Origin: Alistipes sp.
Lineage (GTDB): Bacteria > Bacteroidota > Bacteroidia > Bacteroidales > Rikenellaceae
NCBI GenBank assembly: GCA_020026415.1
Contig: JAHHQL010000010.1
Location: 1 to 64,000, forward strand
Reading direction: 5' to 3'
DNA length: 64,000 nt
Below the pieces are notes generated by a model. That model ran no database searches, had not been told where the DNA came from, and saw nothing but the letters and a program-made list of their open reading frames with translations. How positions within the stretch are numbered: the stretch's first letter is position 1; the number at the start of each line of letters is the position of its first letter. This document shows positions 17,623-26,600 of this stretch, piece by piece. Both the position numbers and the translations under genes were made by a program.

Positions 17623-18843
17623 ATGAAAAAATTGTTGAGTATGATGCTCATGCTCGTGATGTTTGCGGCATGCAGCGATGACACGAAAGTGATCAAAGAG
17701 ATCGTTCTGGACAAAGGTACAGCAACCAACCAGACCATCTATTCCGATGAGACCTCTACCAAGGAGGGTATCTCCTTCACGGCCACAGAAAAGTGGACAG
17801 CAACCGTAACCGACATCTCGACCCGTGCCGCCGAAGGTCGTGTCGATTGGTTGAAACTGAGCCAATATGATGGCGGTGCGGGCAAGTTTACCCTCACCCT
17901 TACCATCGAAAAGAACGATACGGGATCCGACCGCAAGGCCGAGATCAAGATCGTATGCGGCGAAACGACCATCACCGTTGTCGTGGAGCAGAAGGCGATC
18001 ACCAGCGATGAAGCCGGAACCAATCCGGACCAACCTCAATCCAAGAAAAAGGTAAAAACGATAAAGCAATATGACGACAAGAACCGATTGGAGGGGCAGG
18101 CAGATTTTTCTTATGACAACAAAGGCCGAATCGCAAAATTAAATATAATAGATGTTTATGGTAAGACGGGGACCGATATTAGGAATACCTCTTTTACCTA
18201 TAAAAAACAGGACAACGGAAATCTGATGATTGAAGTCAAATGCATAGTAACAGAAGAAGGAAAAGAAGAAAAAAAATATATTTATACCGAATACCTCTAC
18301 TGCGATAATACGAGGAAGGTTGTCCGGGCAGAAGACAATGCTCATGAATATGAATACGAATACGACAATCAGAATCAGTTGATAAAAAGTAAGGAGTTTT
18401 CTAACGTCCCTGCCCCCACCTCCAACCATGTTACCACAGGTTTTACTTCCACCTATGATACCACAGATTTTACATGGAGCAACCGCAATATGGTCAGTTA
18501 TAAATCTACGGTGCGTGTATATGGGAACGGAGAAATCACGTACACCAATATCAAAAATGATGCGAACATCGACCTTGCCTATTTTGTCTGCTTTGGCAAT
18601 TCCACAGAACTCCTTATTTGCCCTTATGGAATAAAAATGGGCTCAATTTGCGGATGTTTCGGAAAACGTGTGGCCAATATGCCAGCTACGGTTAAAGGGG
18701 CAAGTAGTTGTTCAGGAGTGGAAAATCACACTTTTGAGTACAAACGCGATGCCGAAGGTTATATAAACGAGGTGAATATAGCCACCTCTTACGGAACGAG
18801 TTATACGAGGAACAATAAATACATAATCGAATATACGGATTAA
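17623..18843 (+). CDS. Lipoprotein, DUF4595-like (tandem copy 2)
   Basis: 406 residues from the ATG at 17623. Residues 1-133 are identical to copy 1 (signal peptide, Cys17, BACON-like domain); the first difference is Asp to Asn in GTDPDQ/GTNPDQ. After ~residue 150, blocks of identity (GNLMIEVKCI, YEYDNQNQLI, NGEITYTNIKNDANIDLAYF, GKRVANMPATVKG) alternate with segments of different sequence and length. Identical 5' and 3' flanks with replaced inner segments point to segmental gene conversion or strong diversifying selection on surface loops. Followed by the same 24-bp hairpin and then by xpt in the opposite direction. Confidence 0.8.
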   Translation: MKKLLSMMLMLVMFAACSDDTKVIKEIVLDKGTATNQTIYSDETSTKEGISFTATEKWTATVTDISTRAAEGRVDWLKLSQYDGGAGKFTLTLTIEKNDTGSDRKAEIKIVCGETTITVVVEQKAITSDEAGTNPDQPQSKKKVKTIKQYDDKNRLEGQADFSYDNKGRIAKLNIIDVYGKTGTDIRNTSFTYKKQDNGNLMIEVKCIVTEEGKEEKKYIYTEYLYCDNTRKVVRAEDNAHEYEYEYDNQNQLIKSKEFSNVPAPTSNHVTTGFTSTYDTTDFTWSNRNMVSYKSTVRVYGNGEITYTNIKNDANIDLAYFVCFGNSTELLICPYGIKMGSICGCFGKRVANMPATVKGASSCSGVENHTFEYKRDAEGYINEVNIATSYGTSYTRNNKYIIEYTD

Positions 18844-18854
18844 GATATTGTTAC

Positions 18855-18912
18855 CACCAAGAAAGAAACGATGCAATTTTTCAGTTTGAATTGCATCGTT
18901 TCTTTCTTGGTG
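18855..18912 (+). repeat. 24-bp perfect hairpin after copy 2
   Basis: Identical copy of the hairpin at 17448-17505, here lying between the convergent lipoprotein gene and xpt, where it may act on both transcripts. Confidence 0.75.
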
Positions 18913-18965
18913 CAGACCGCTTCCTCGCAACAGGAAGGCTTCACCATAAATTCTCCATACGGGAT

Positions 18966-19535
18966 TTAGTGTCGGATCTTGATCCGGCAATTGTCCAGAC
19001 TCTCGATGATGGCCAGCGACTCGACATGAATGCCTTGCTCGCGCAGGTAATCTCCGCCGTGCTGGAACGCCTTCTCGATGAGGAAGCCCATGCCGACCAG
19101 TTCGGCATCGGCCTGTTTCACAAGGTCGATAATGCCTTTGGCGGCGTTGCCGTTGGCCAAAAAGTCGTCGATAAACAGGATCTTGTCGCCCTCGTGGATG
19201 TAGTCGCGATTGACGCACACATTATACGAACGCTCCTTCGTGAAGGAATAAACGCTCGTCGAAAGCATGTTTTGCATGGTATTCGGAACGCTCTTCTTGG
19301 CGAAAACCACGGGAAGTTCCAACAAGTAACCCACCATAATCGCAGGCGCGATACCGCTCGCCTCGATCGTAAGCACCTTATTGATGTCGGTGGAGGCGAA
19401 ACGGCGCACGAACTCCACGGCCATGGATTTCATCAGAATGGGATCCATCTGATGATTAATGAAGTTATCGACTTTGAGGATCCCTCCCTCGAAACATTTT
19501 CCATCCCGCAGGATGCGCTCTTCCAATGCTTTCAT
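18966..19535 (-). CDS. xpt: Xanthine phosphoribosyltransferase
   Basis: 189 residues from the ATG at 19535; the frame is open further upstream but that stretch contains the promoter. It converts xanthine plus PRPP to XMP in purine salvage. Type I PRTase features: PRPP-binding motif KILFIDDFLANGNAAKG (~120-136), EASGIAPA, and the xanthine-PRTase-like segment LELPVVFAKKS. Cytoplasmic. Own promoter; no purine riboswitch can fit in the ~20-nt leader. Confidence 0.93.
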   Translation of the reverse strand: MKALEERILRDGKCFEGGILKVDNFINHQMDPILMKSMAVEFVRRFASTDINKVLTIEASGIAPAIMVGYLLELPVVFAKKSVPNTMQNMLSTSVYSFTKERSYNVCVNRDYIHEGDKILFIDDFLANGNAAKGIIDLVKQADAELVGMGFLIEKAFQHGGDYLREQGIHVESLAIIESLDNCRIKIRH

Positions 19536-19555
19536 AAGTTTTTTTAAAATGATCG

Positions 19556-19587
19556 CAAATATACCAAATTCCGCCCACTTTATCAAA
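19556..19587 (-). promoter_or_regulatory. xpt promoter
   Basis: Minus strand: -7 TATATTTG (19556-19563) and -33 TTTG (19584-19587), spacing 20 bp; ATG about 20 bp downstream. Confidence 0.8.
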
Positions 19588-19644
19588 CAAATTTATGGGT
19601 CAAAACTTCTGTAAAAATAGTCTTAAACGGGAAAGAAAAGCGGG

Positions 19645-19679
19645 TTTGTAAATATTATTAAAAAAAATGAGTATATTTG
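19645..19679 (+). promoter_or_regulatory. Promoter of the NifU-like/GGGtGRT operon
   Basis: TTTG (19645-19648) and -7 TATATTTG (19672-19679), 23 bp apart. It leaves a leader of about 75 nt before the ATG at 19760. Confidence 0.7.
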
Positions 19680-19759
19680 CGCCCGATTTAATTCCCCGCA
19701 AGGAATTATTTCCGCCGCACGCACATACACTTACATGTTTATCAAAACATAACACTATT

Positions 19760-20452
19760 ATGATTTATTCAACAGAGGTACAACACATGTGTGTTGTAAA
19801 GAAGGGACCCCATCACGGTCCGGCTCCCATTCCCGAAGAAGGCAAATGGGTTAAGGCTAAAGAAATCAAAGACATTTCAGGCTTGACGCACGGTATTGGC
19901 TGGTGCGCTCCCCAGCAAGGTGCCTGCAAATTGACGCTGAATATCAAAGAGGGTATCATCGAAGAGGCTCTGGTCGAGACGATCGGCTGTTCGGGTATGA
20001 CCCACTCGGCAGCCATGGCAGCCGAAATCCTCCCCGGCAAAACGCTGCTGGAGGCTCTGAACACCGACCTCGTTTGCGATGCGATCAACACCGCAATGCG
20101 TGAGTTGTTCCTGCAAATCGTTTACGGTCGTTCGCAGAGCGCATTCTCGGAAGGCGGTCTGGTGATCGGTGCCGGTCTGGAAGATCTGGGCAAAGGCCTG
20201 CGCAGCCAAGTCGGTACGATGTACTCGACCAACGCCAAAGGTGTCCGTTACCTCGAAATGGCCGAGGGCTATGTAAGCCGTCTGGGTCTGGATGAGGATG
20301 GCGAGGTTTGCGGTTACGAGTTCGTTCGTCTGGGTGTCATGATGGACCTCATCAAGAACGGTACCGATGCCAACGAAGCCCTCAAAAAGGCAACGTCGAA
20401 CTACGGCCGTTTCGCCGAGGCAGTTAAATTTATTGATCCACGTAAAGAGTAA
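19760..20452 (+). CDS. NifU-like iron-sulfur scaffold protein
   Basis: 230 residues from the ATG at 19760 (an upstream in-frame ATG at 19667 overlaps the promoter). It resembles the N-terminal scaffold domain of NifU/IscU: GIGWCAPQQGACKLTLNIKEGIIEEA (~44-69) and VETIGCSGMTHSAAMAAE (~74-91) hold conserved Cys residues, with further Cys in LVCDAIN and EVCGYEF. Known scaffolds assemble 2Fe-2S clusters. It is usually found next to a GGGtGRT protein, as here, which suggests a dedicated but uncharacterised cluster system. Codon use is strongly biased, consistent with high expression. Confidence 0.85.
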   Translation: MIYSTEVQHMCVVKKGPHHGPAPIPEEGKWVKAKEIKDISGLTHGIGWCAPQQGACKLTLNIKEGIIEEALVETIGCSGMTHSAAMAAEILPGKTLLEALNTDLVCDAINTAMRELFLQIVYGRSQSAFSEGGLVIGAGLEDLGKGLRSQVGTMYSTNAKGVRYLEMAEGYVSRLGLDEDGEVCGYEFVRLGVMMDLIKNGTDANEALKKATSNYGRFAEAVKFIDPRKE

Positions 20453-20467
20453 GCAGGAGGAAGATAT

Positions 20468-21478
20468 ATGGCAAGAACAGTTAAATTCGAAAGTCAGGAA
20501 CGCCGCATCGGTCATATCAATGAGGTGTTGAACTCCTACGGTATCGCTTCGATCGAAGAGGCCGAAGCAATTTGCAACCAGTACGGTGTAGATCCCTACT
20601 TGGAGTGCGAGCAGACGCAGAACATCTGCTTCGAGAACGCCAAGTGGGCATACGTTGTCGGTGCGGCCATCGCCCTGAAGAAGGATTGCAAGGATGCTGC
20701 CGACGCCGCCGAGGCAATCGGTGAGGGCTTGCAGGCATTCTGCATCGCAGGTTCGGTAGCCGACGACCGTAAGGTCGGTCTGGGTCACGGTAATCTGGCA
20801 GCACGCCTGCTCCGTGAGGAGACCCAGTGCTTCGCATTCCTCGCAGGTCACGAGTCGTTCGCCGCCGCCGAGGGTGCAATCAAGATCGCCGAAATGGCCA
20901 ACAAGGTACGTAAGAACCCCCTGCGTGTCATCCTGAACGGTCTGGGTAAGGACGCCGCCATGATCATTTCGCGTATCAACGGCTTTACCTATGTTCAGAC
21001 CGAGTTCGACTACTACACCGGTGAGTTGAAGGAGGTACGTCGCAAAGCATACTCGAACGGCCCCCGCGCAAAGGTGAACTGCTACGGTGTCGATGACGTT
21101 CGTGAGGGCGTTGCCGTAATGTGGAAGGAGAATGTCGATGTATCGATCACGGGTAACTCGACGAACCCCACTCGTTTCCAGCACCCCACGGCAGGCACCT
21201 ACAAGAAGGAGCGTATTCAGGCCGGCAAACCTTACTTCTCGGTTGCATCGGGTGGCGGTACGGGTCGTACGCTGCACCCCGACAACATGGCAGCAGGTCC
21301 CGCTTCGTACGGTATGACCGACACGATGGGTCGTATGCACTCGGATGCTCAGTTTGCAGGTTCTTCGTCGGTTCCCGCACACGTTGAGATGATGGGCTTC
21401 CTCGGCATGGGTAACAACCCCATGGTCGGTGCTACGGTAGCAGTAGCCGTTAAGGTTGCTCAGGCTCTTGCTAAATAA
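20468..21478 (+). CDS. GGGtGRT protein
   Basis: 336 residues. Contains the name-giving motif ASGGGTGRTLHPDNMAAGP (~residues 259-277). N-terminal part has Cys residues in EEAEAICNQYGVDPYLECEQTQNICFENAKW. Starts 15 bp after the NifU-like gene, with AGGAGGAAG upstream, a rare clear Shine-Dalgarno-like sequence in this window. The family is conserved in anaerobic Bacteroidetes and Firmicutes, and to my knowledge no reaction has been assigned. Linkage to a scaffold protein suggests a role in Fe-S handling or a cluster-dependent reaction. No signal peptide; cytoplasmic. Confidence 0.9.
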   Translation: MARTVKFESQERRIGHINEVLNSYGIASIEEAEAICNQYGVDPYLECEQTQNICFENAKWAYVVGAAIALKKDCKDAADAAEAIGEGLQAFCIAGSVADDRKVGLGHGNLAARLLREETQCFAFLAGHESFAAAEGAIKIAEMANKVRKNPLRVILNGLGKDAAMIISRINGFTYVQTEFDYYTGELKEVRRKAYSNGPRAKVNCYGVDDVREGVAVMWKENVDVSITGNSTNPTRFQHPTAGTYKKERIQAGKPYFSVASGGGTGRTLHPDNMAAGPASYGMTDTMGRMHSDAQFAGSSSVPAHVEMMGFLGMGNNPMVGATVAVAVKVAQALAK

Positions 21479-21500
21479 GAGCCTGCGACATATAAAGAAA

Positions 21501-21527
21501 AAGTCCTGCCCGTTTCGGGCAGGACTT
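21501..21527 (+). terminator. Terminator of the GGGtGRT operon
   Basis: Perfect 12-bp stem AAGTCCTGCCCG / CGGGCAGGACTT, loop TTT, followed by T-run. Confidence 0.93.
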
Positions 21528-21580
21528 TTTTTATTGAAAATCAAAAAAACGGCGACTGTACGGATCACCGTTTTTATCGT

Positions 21581-22504
21581 TTATTTCTGCATACGATAGG
21601 CTGACGGAGTGATTCCGGTATGATTTTTGAAATACTTGCCGAAAAATGACTGATTGGGGAAATTAAGGTAGTAGGCAATCTCCTGAATGCTCTTGGCCGA
21701 ATATTTCAAAAGATTTTTTGCTTCAAGGATGACATACTCGTCAATCCAGTTCAATGCACTGCGGCCACTGGTCTGACGGATGATTGTCGTCAGGTATTTC
21801 GGCGTGAGGTTCAACTGTCCGGCATAGAAGCCCACGGAGCGTTCCTGCATGTAGTATTGTCCCAGAATCTGCATGAAGCGATGGAAATACTCCTCCTGAC
21901 GGTTATGAATCGGACGCGAGAAAGGCATCAGGCTGAACTCTTTGATGTGATGGTCGATGACACGACACAACTTGTAAATCAGCATACGGATCGCCGTACG
22001 AACGATTTCAACGGTATAGACCTCATCCTCAAAAGTCTTCCATTCGGAGGCAATGTCCTCAAACGAGTGGATGATGGGTTGGAGGTCATTTTCGGGAATG
22101 GGGATCAGCGGATTCTTGTCCAACTGAAGGAAAAGTCCCGTGAGAAGTTTCAAATCGACATTAATCCGGCGGATGAAATCCTCGGAACACATGATCAGAT
22201 AAACCTCGGCATCCGCCATTGATTCCACCTGAATAATCGAACCGGGAAGATTCACATAAAGTGCATTCTCCGAAAGCGTGTAGTGATTCAGATTGGAATT
22301 GATATTCAACGATCCTTTCGAACAAACTCCGATGGCGTATGCGTCGATACGCACGGGATAACGCAGCAACTCAGGGTGAACGACATTGGCAAAATCGACC
22401 TTCGATGCGATGAGACAACCCTCGTGATAGAGGTCTTCCTTTCGTATGCTGTTCGCCTCGATGAGTTGGGACAGCGACAGACTTTGAATTTCCTTTTTCT
22501 CCAT
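21581..22504 (-). CDS. AraC-family regulator, divergent from RND efflux operon 1
   Basis: 307 residues. An N-terminal sensor-like region (~1-180) with a cupin-like stretch (GSLNINSNLNHYTLSENALYV) precedes a C-terminal AraC/XylS DNA-binding domain. The two helix-turn-helix units are SVGFYAGQLNLTPKYLTTIIRQTSG and SIQEIAYYLNFPNQSFFGKYFKNHTGITPSAYR. Transcribed away from the efflux operon starting at 22657, which it most likely controls. Distantly similar in architecture to the regulator at 62739, also divergent from a pump operon. Inducer unknown. Confidence 0.9.
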   Translation of the reverse strand: MEKKEIQSLSLSQLIEANSIRKEDLYHEGCLIASKVDFANVVHPELLRYPVRIDAYAIGVCSKGSLNINSNLNHYTLSENALYVNLPGSIIQVESMADAEVYLIMCSEDFIRRINVDLKLLTGLFLQLDKNPLIPIPENDLQPIIHSFEDIASEWKTFEDEVYTVEIVRTAIRMLIYKLCRVIDHHIKEFSLMPFSRPIHNRQEEYFHRFMQILGQYYMQERSVGFYAGQLNLTPKYLTTIIRQTSGRSALNWIDEYVILEAKNLLKYSAKSIQEIAYYLNFPNQSFFGKYFKNHTGITPSAYRMQK

Positions 22505-22523
22505 TTTTGCATGATTTTCACGA

Positions 22524-22531
22524 CAAATATA
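22524..22531 (-). promoter_or_regulatory. Promoter of AraC regulator 1
   Basis: Minus-strand -7 box TATATTTG, 19 bp before the ATG. An imperfect inverted repeat GTTCATCTA / TAGATCAAC lies further upstream (about 22550-22587) and is a candidate operator for the divergent pair. Confidence 0.6.
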
Positions 22532-22656
22532 TGAATTTTAACACTATTTGTTCATCTAAAAGTAAGAAATACGAAAAATAGATCAACATCCACGACATTA
22601 GGGTGTATGAAGATCGGCAAGAAAGTGGCAATTTTGCATTGAAAATAAGATCAGAG

Positions 22657-23676
22657 ATGAAAAAGTTTGTTTTTTTTGCATTTTTACTTGCGCTGGCATC
22701 CTGCGGATCCAACGCACCGAGACATCAGGCGGAACCGTTGCGCATCGGTACAACAGTCGTTGCTCCGGCATCGGACATCGCCACCCGAATTTATGTGGGA
22801 ACCATTGAAGAAGAGCGCAGTGTGGCACTGAGTTTTCCGTTGGGCGGGACAGTGGCTCGTTCGCTGGTCAGCGAAGGAAAATTCGTAAAGAAGGGGCAAT
22901 TGCTAGCCGAACTCGACCTCACCTCGGCACAACAAACCTACGATGCCGCCGAAGCGACCCTGACTCAGGCACAGGATGCCTATGCCCGTTTGAAACAACT
23001 CTACGATGCGGAATCCCTGCCCGAAATCAAATGGGTCGAAGTACAGACCCAGTTGCGTAAGGCCGAGGCCGCATTCCAAATCGCACAAAAGAACCTGAAC
23101 GATTGCACGATCACCGCTCCCTTTGCAGGTGTCATCGGCAAACGTCTGAAGGAAGCAGGGGAACAGGCTCTGCCGGGTATGCCCGTGCTTTCGCTTCTGG
23201 ATATTTCAAAGGTGAAGGTCTCGTTCCCCGTTCCCGAACAGGAGATCTCTTCGATTACGCCCCAAAGCCGCATTTTGATTGTCGTTGCCGCCTTGGGAGA
23301 CAAGCAGTTCGAAGCAACAAATCCCGAAAAGAGCATTGTGGCCGACCTTGCAGCACATAGTTATAAGGTACGCGCCGAAGTGGTCGGTGACAATCACGAA
23401 TTGTTGCCCGGCATGGTGTGTCGCGTGGTAGTTGCCCCAGAACACAAGGAAAAACAAGCCGAAGAATATGTTTTACCTTTATCCGCCGTTCGTGAAGATG
23501 GCAACGGTTCTCATTTTGTATGGTTGGTCGAGGACGACCATGTGACGCGTCACAATGTGGAGGTCGGTCGCATGATCGACAACGGAATCATCATCCGCAA
23601 AGGTCTTACGACAGGTGACCGTGTCGTGAGCGACGGCATTCAAAAGATAGGAGAGGGCAGTAAAGTCGTTTGGTAA
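22657..23676 (+). CDS. RND efflux periplasmic adaptor (MFP), system 1
   Basis: 339 residues. Lipobox ALASC (Cys ~16) predicts an inner-membrane-anchored lipoprotein facing the periplasm. Typical membrane-fusion-protein layout: barrel-sandwich hybrid halves (VALSFPLGGTVARSLVSEGKFVKKGQLLAELD and DCTITAPFAGVIGKRLKEAGE) flank an alpha-helical hairpin (~95-145), followed by beta-barrel and membrane-proximal domains. It links the RND pump to the outer-membrane channel. First gene of a three-gene operon; an in-frame ATG at 22603 would displace the signal peptide and is rejected. Confidence 0.93.
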   Translation: MKKFVFFAFLLALASCGSNAPRHQAEPLRIGTTVVAPASDIATRIYVGTIEEERSVALSFPLGGTVARSLVSEGKFVKKGQLLAELDLTSAQQTYDAAEATLTQAQDAYARLKQLYDAESLPEIKWVEVQTQLRKAEAAFQIAQKNLNDCTITAPFAGVIGKRLKEAGEQALPGMPVLSLLDISKVKVSFPVPEQEISSITPQSRILIVVAALGDKQFEATNPEKSIVADLAAHSYKVRAEVVGDNHELLPGMVCRVVVAPEHKEKQAEEYVLPLSAVREDGNGSHFVWLVEDDHVTRHNVEVGRMIDNGIIIRKGLTTGDRVVSDGIQKIGEGSKVVW

Positions 23677-23678
23677 CC

Positions 23679-26600
23679 ATGAATAAAAAAAGTAATTTGA
23701 TATTATGGGCAATGCGGAACTACCGCATCACGTTCCTTGTCATCGGGTGTTTGTTCGTATTGGGTCTGTTCGGCCTGAACTACATCCCCAAGCAGGAATT
23801 TCCCGAATTTACAATCCGTCAGGGCGTGGTGGTCGGTGTTTATCCGGGTGCGACGAGCGAGGAGGTAGAAGAACAATTGGCGCGACCTTTGGAGCGTTTC
23901 ATGATGACCTACAAGGAGGTCAAGCGTGCCAAGACCACCTCTACATCCAAAAACGGATTGTGCATCCTGATGGTCGAACTCGAAGACGAAGTGACCGACA
24001 AGGATGCCGTGTGGTCAAAGATCAAACACGGTCTGGCTGCATTTAAGATGCAATTGCCGAAGGGCGTGGCCGCCGTGGTCACACAGGATGATTTCGGTGA
24101 CACGTCGGCTCTTCTGATCACCATCGAATCCGACACGCGTTCCTACCGCGAATTGCAGGACTATCTCGACAAACTTAACGATCGTCTGCGTCGTATCAAG
24201 TCGGTTTCCAATCTGCGTCCCTACGGCGTGCAGTCGGAGCAGATCTCGATCTATGTCAATCGCGAACGTCTGGCGGCATACGGCATCGGCGAGCAGACGC
24301 TTGCCATGTTGCTTTCGTCGCAGGGACTGACCGCATTGGGCGGGTCGGTCAGCAATTCGACAACCGAAACCCCGATTCACCTTGCACCGACGCTCTCCAG
24401 CGAGCAGGAAGTCGCCAATCAGATCCTGTGGAGTTCACCCACGGGCGAAGTGTTGCGTGTGAAGGATGTGGCACGTGTCGTCCGCGAGTATGACAATCCC
24501 GACAAATACATCAAGAACAACGGCCACCGTTGCGTGATGCTTTCCATGGAAATGCGTCCGGGATTCAACATCGTGGCATTCGGCGAAGAAGTCGATGAAG
24601 TTCTGGCCGATTTCATTGCCGAGGATCTCCCCTCGGATGTACACGTCGAACGTATTGCCGATCAGGCAAAAGTGGTGCGCAATTCGGTTTACTCGTTCCT
24701 GCGCGATCTGGTCGTTTCGATGATCATCATCATTGCAATCATGATGCTGCTGTTCCCGTGGCGTTCGGCTGTGGTTGCGGCAATCACCATTCCGCTTTCG
24801 ACCGCCATTTCGATCGGTATCATGTATGCGTGCGGCATTCCGTTGAATACGGTAACTCTCGCCGCACTGATCGTCGTGCTGGGTATGATCGTCGATAACT
24901 CGATTGTGGTCATCGACGGCTACCTGAATTACCTCTCGATGGGACACTCGCGTTGGTACGCCGCCGCAGAGAGTGCACGCGAATTTTTCCCGTCGCTGTT
25001 CCTCGCCACGATCTGCATCTGCATGATCTTCTTCCCGCTGCTGGCGACCAACAAAGGTATCATACTCGACTTTATCGCTTATTTCCCGTGGACGGTAGCC
25101 ATCAATCTGATGGTGTCGTTGTTGCTGGCAGTACTGGTGATCCCGTTCCTCGAAATCCTCATCATCCGCAAAATGCCCGTGGCGGCAAAAGACAAACCCT
25201 CGTTCACGGATCGCGTCCTGCATCTTTACCGTCGTGTGCTGATCTGGACGTTCCGTCACGGATGGCTTACCATAGGACTGGGTATCGCATCGGTTGTCAT
25301 CGCACTGATGATCGTTCCGAAACTCAATATGCGTATGCTGCCTTTCGCCGACCGAGACCAGTTCGCTGTGGAAATCTACCTTAATGCCGACGCTCCGATC
25401 GAGCGTACGACTGCCGTGGCGGATTCTGTATATAATGTATTGAAAGCCGATCCGCGCGTGCAGTCGATGACCACGTTCGTCGGGTGTTCTTCGCCACGTT
25501 TCCAGATGAGTTACGCCCCGCAGATCGCCGGCAAGAACTACGCCCAGTTTATCGTAAACACCGCTTCTCTGGAAGAGACCGACAAACTGCTCGACGAATA
25601 TTCCGACCAATGGAACGACCGCTTCCCCGATGCGCAAATCAAGTTCAAGCAGTTGGACTATCAGAACGTACCGGGATTGGAGTTGCGTTTCTATGGCGAC
25701 GACATCGACTCGCTGAAGGTTGCGGGCGAGCGTCTGATGGCCAAGATGCGCGAAATGCCCGAATTGAAATGGGTACACTCCGACTACGCGACACAGCAGG
25801 CTGTGATCGATGTAAAACTCGATCCCGTGACGGCTCCGCAGTTGGGCGTGACGCGCACGACGGCAGCCATCAACCTTGCTTTGGCAGGAGACAACCTTCC
25901 GATCGGTTCGGTTTGGGAGGGCGACTATGAACTGCCTGTCAAACTCAAGATCGACCCGTCGCTCGGCGAACGTACGTTGAGCGATGTCGAGAATACATTC
26001 ATCTCGACCGTTGTTCCGACGGTGAGCGTTCCTTTACGTCAGATTGCAAAAGTGGAACCTCGCTGGAGCGAGAGCCAGATCGTACACCGCAACGGAGTAC
26101 GTTGCCTGTCGGTTTCGGCTGATTTGAAACGCGGCGAAAATGCACTGAAGATGCTCGGCAAAATCACCGATGTCCTCAAGAACGAAATCACTCTGCCTCA
26201 GGGTGTCACGACCGAAATCGGCGGTGAGTATGAATTTGACATGGAAACCTTTCCCCCTATTGCAACGGGTCTGGGTGTGTCGCTGATCATCATTTTCTTC
26301 TTTATTCTGTCGAATTTCCGAGAGTTCAAGATCACGATTGTCGTCATGCTGTCCATGTCGCTGTGTCTGTTCGGTGCGATGATCGGACTGTGGATTTCCG
26401 GATTTACGATCGGTCTTACGTCGGTATTGGGATTCATCACCCTATTGGGTATGATCGTGCGTAATGTCATCCTGATGTACCAGCATGCCGAAGAAAAGCG
26501 TCTGCACGACCGTTGGCCGGCACGCATCGCCGCCTATGATGCAGGTCGTCGCCGTATGGTTCCCATCTTCCTCACCACAGCCACCACGGCCGTCGGTGTG

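Larger units (their letters stand above)
17541..18947 (+). repeat. Tandem duplication, unit 2 (1407 bp)
   Basis: Second unit, abutting unit 1 with no spacer. It starts at the same base context (TAAAAATCACGG) and ends at the same base (CTTCACCAT). A -7 box TACTTTTG is present at 17585-17592, so the unit carries its own promoter. Confidence 0.9.

Noticed and set aside
19536..19666. Purine or xanthine riboswitch before xpt
   Set aside because: The promoter lies so close to the ATG that the leader is only about 20 nt, too short for an aptamer.
19877..21568. A 563-codon open frame on the minus strand opposite the NifU-like and GGGtGRT genes
   Set aside because: It is the antisense shadow of two highly biased real genes. 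Its translation has no recognisable domain and the composition is unnatural for a protein.
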